A stretch of DNA of 23,952 nucleotides, taken from the NCBI GenBank assembly GCA_028288315.1, contig JAQBNY010000339.1:1-23952 (forward strand), in the 5' to 3' direction. Below, in pieces: positions 23,578 through 23,952 of this stretch. The first letter of the stretch is position 1; each line of letters opens with the position of its first letter. A program made the translations under genes and the position numbers. The DNA comes from Mucilaginibacter sp. (GTDB lineage: Bacteria > Bacteroidota > Bacteroidia > Sphingobacteriales > Sphingobacteriaceae). The notes beneath the pieces are model-generated. The model saw nothing but the letters and a program-made list of their open reading frames with translations, was not told the DNA's origin and searched no databases.

Positions 23578-23952
23578 TGAAAAATTTAAAAAAGGCAACC
23601 GGGTTATTTTTCCTACCTGTTTTCCTGCTCGCTTTTACTACAACATCGGTGCATAAACGCACTGATGTTGTAAAAAGTAAGCCGGCAAATGAATACTACT
23701 CTTTTGAAGATTTTGCTACGGTAAAAAAACTTGACGTGCATATTCATATCAATACAGAGGAACCTTATTTTATTGAGCAGACGAAGAAAGATAATTTTAA
23801 TTTTTTGGATATTGTGGATGACCGCCCGTTTGGCCTGCCAATGGCCGAGCAGCAAAAAATAGCCATCCTTGATCTTCAGAAATACCCGGGCCTTTTAAAT
23901 TTTGCAACAACATTTACCGTAAAGGATTATAACAATCAGGGCTGGGTACAGC
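23577..23952 (+). CDS. Secreted amidohydrolase-like protein, 5' part
   Basis: First 125 codons of a gene that runs off the window. The ATG at 23577 overlaps the susD stop codon (TAATG), which implies translational coupling within the SusCD operon. Residues 1 to about 24 form a signal peptide (MKNLKKATG then FFLPVFLLAFTTTS). The mature start contains KLDVHIHINTEEP (Asp53, His55, His57), the His-x-His metal motif at the first strand of the amidohydrolase TIM barrel. Downstream, RPFGLPMAEQQKIAI fits metal-dependent hydrolases of the amidohydrolase-2 type. Exported members inside polysaccharide-utilisation loci are uncommon enough that the substrate is open; cleavage of an amide such as an N-acetyl group would suit the locus but is speculation. 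Remaining catalytic residues lie outside the window. Confidence 0.8.
   Translation, partial: MKNLKKATGLFFLPVFLLAFTTTSVHKRTDVVKSKPANEYYSFEDFATVKKLDVHIHINTEEPYFIEQTKKDNFNFLDIVDDRPFGLPMAEQQKIAILDLQKYPGLLNFATTFTVKDYNNQGWVQ
23639..23672. repeat. 14-pair hairpin inside the amidohydrolase start region
   Basis: TACAACATCGGTGC (23639-23652) mirrors GCACTGATGTTGTA (23659-23672) with one G-U pair and a six-base loop. It begins 62 bases into the coding sequence, just after the signal-peptide codons. No T tract follows, so it is not an intrinsic terminator. Confidence 0.6.

Overview
The window looks like a chromosomal stretch of a Bacteroidota bacterium, most likely family Sphingobacteriaceae (Mucilaginibacter or Pedobacter type). 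This is inferred from a SusC/SusD pair, moderately AT-rich DNA, near absence of Shine-Dalgarno motifs, and several promoter elements of the Bacteroidota form TAnnTTTG. Genus is an inference, not a read-out.

Left part (1-4.7 kb): a decayed mobile-element zone. It holds the 3' part of a cation diffusion facilitator gene, a DUF1016/YhcG-type PD-(D/E)XK nuclease gene broken by a frameshift, and a tyrosine integrase gene broken by a frameshift. Next comes an integrase-proximal control region with repeated TTTGCAG-type motifs, then the 3' two thirds of a tRNA-Asn gene with its terminator. I read the tRNA fragment as the right attachment site of an element whose body lies to the left. Beyond it lie fragments of a serine recombinase and of another unrelated gene, then an AraC-family regulator, again split by a frameshift.

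Middle (4.8-7.3 kb): two intact ordinary genes, an alpha/beta hydrolase and a zinc-dependent alcohol dehydrogenase. Each is followed by a clear hairpin terminator.

Right part (7.4-23.95 kb, continuing past the end): a co-oriented amino-sugar utilisation locus. Order: LacI-type regulator 1; cytoplasmic CBM9-like protein; FucP/NagP-type sugar symporter; UDP-hexose 4-epimerase (GalE); N-acetylhexosamine 1-kinase-like protein 1; a fusion of a glucosamine-6-phosphate deaminase (NagB) with an LmbE/PIG-L deacetylase; a phosphoglucosamine/phosphohexose mutase; a perfect 18-bp inverted repeat; LacI regulator 2; tandem LacI-type operators; N-acetylhexosamine 1-kinase-like protein 2; SusC; SusD; and the start of a secreted amidohydrolase.

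The enzymes suggest a complete route that needs neither NagK nor NagA. SusCD would take up a GlcNAc- or GalNAc-containing glycan and the symporter would carry the released sugar across the inner membrane. The kinases would make HexNAc-1-phosphate, the mutase would move phosphate to C6, and the LmbE domain would deacetylate. The NagB domain would then deaminate to fructose-6-phosphate. GalE would link galacto and gluco forms at the UDP-sugar level, although no uridylyltransferase is in view.

Two operator classes divide the locus. Three copies of TGTGTnCGnACAC(A/G) precede the CBM9-like gene, galE and kinase 1. Two copies of GCAACCGTTTGC, 21 bp apart, precede kinase 2-susC-susD. The deacetylase assignment, the pathway direction and the pairing of regulators with operators are inferences.
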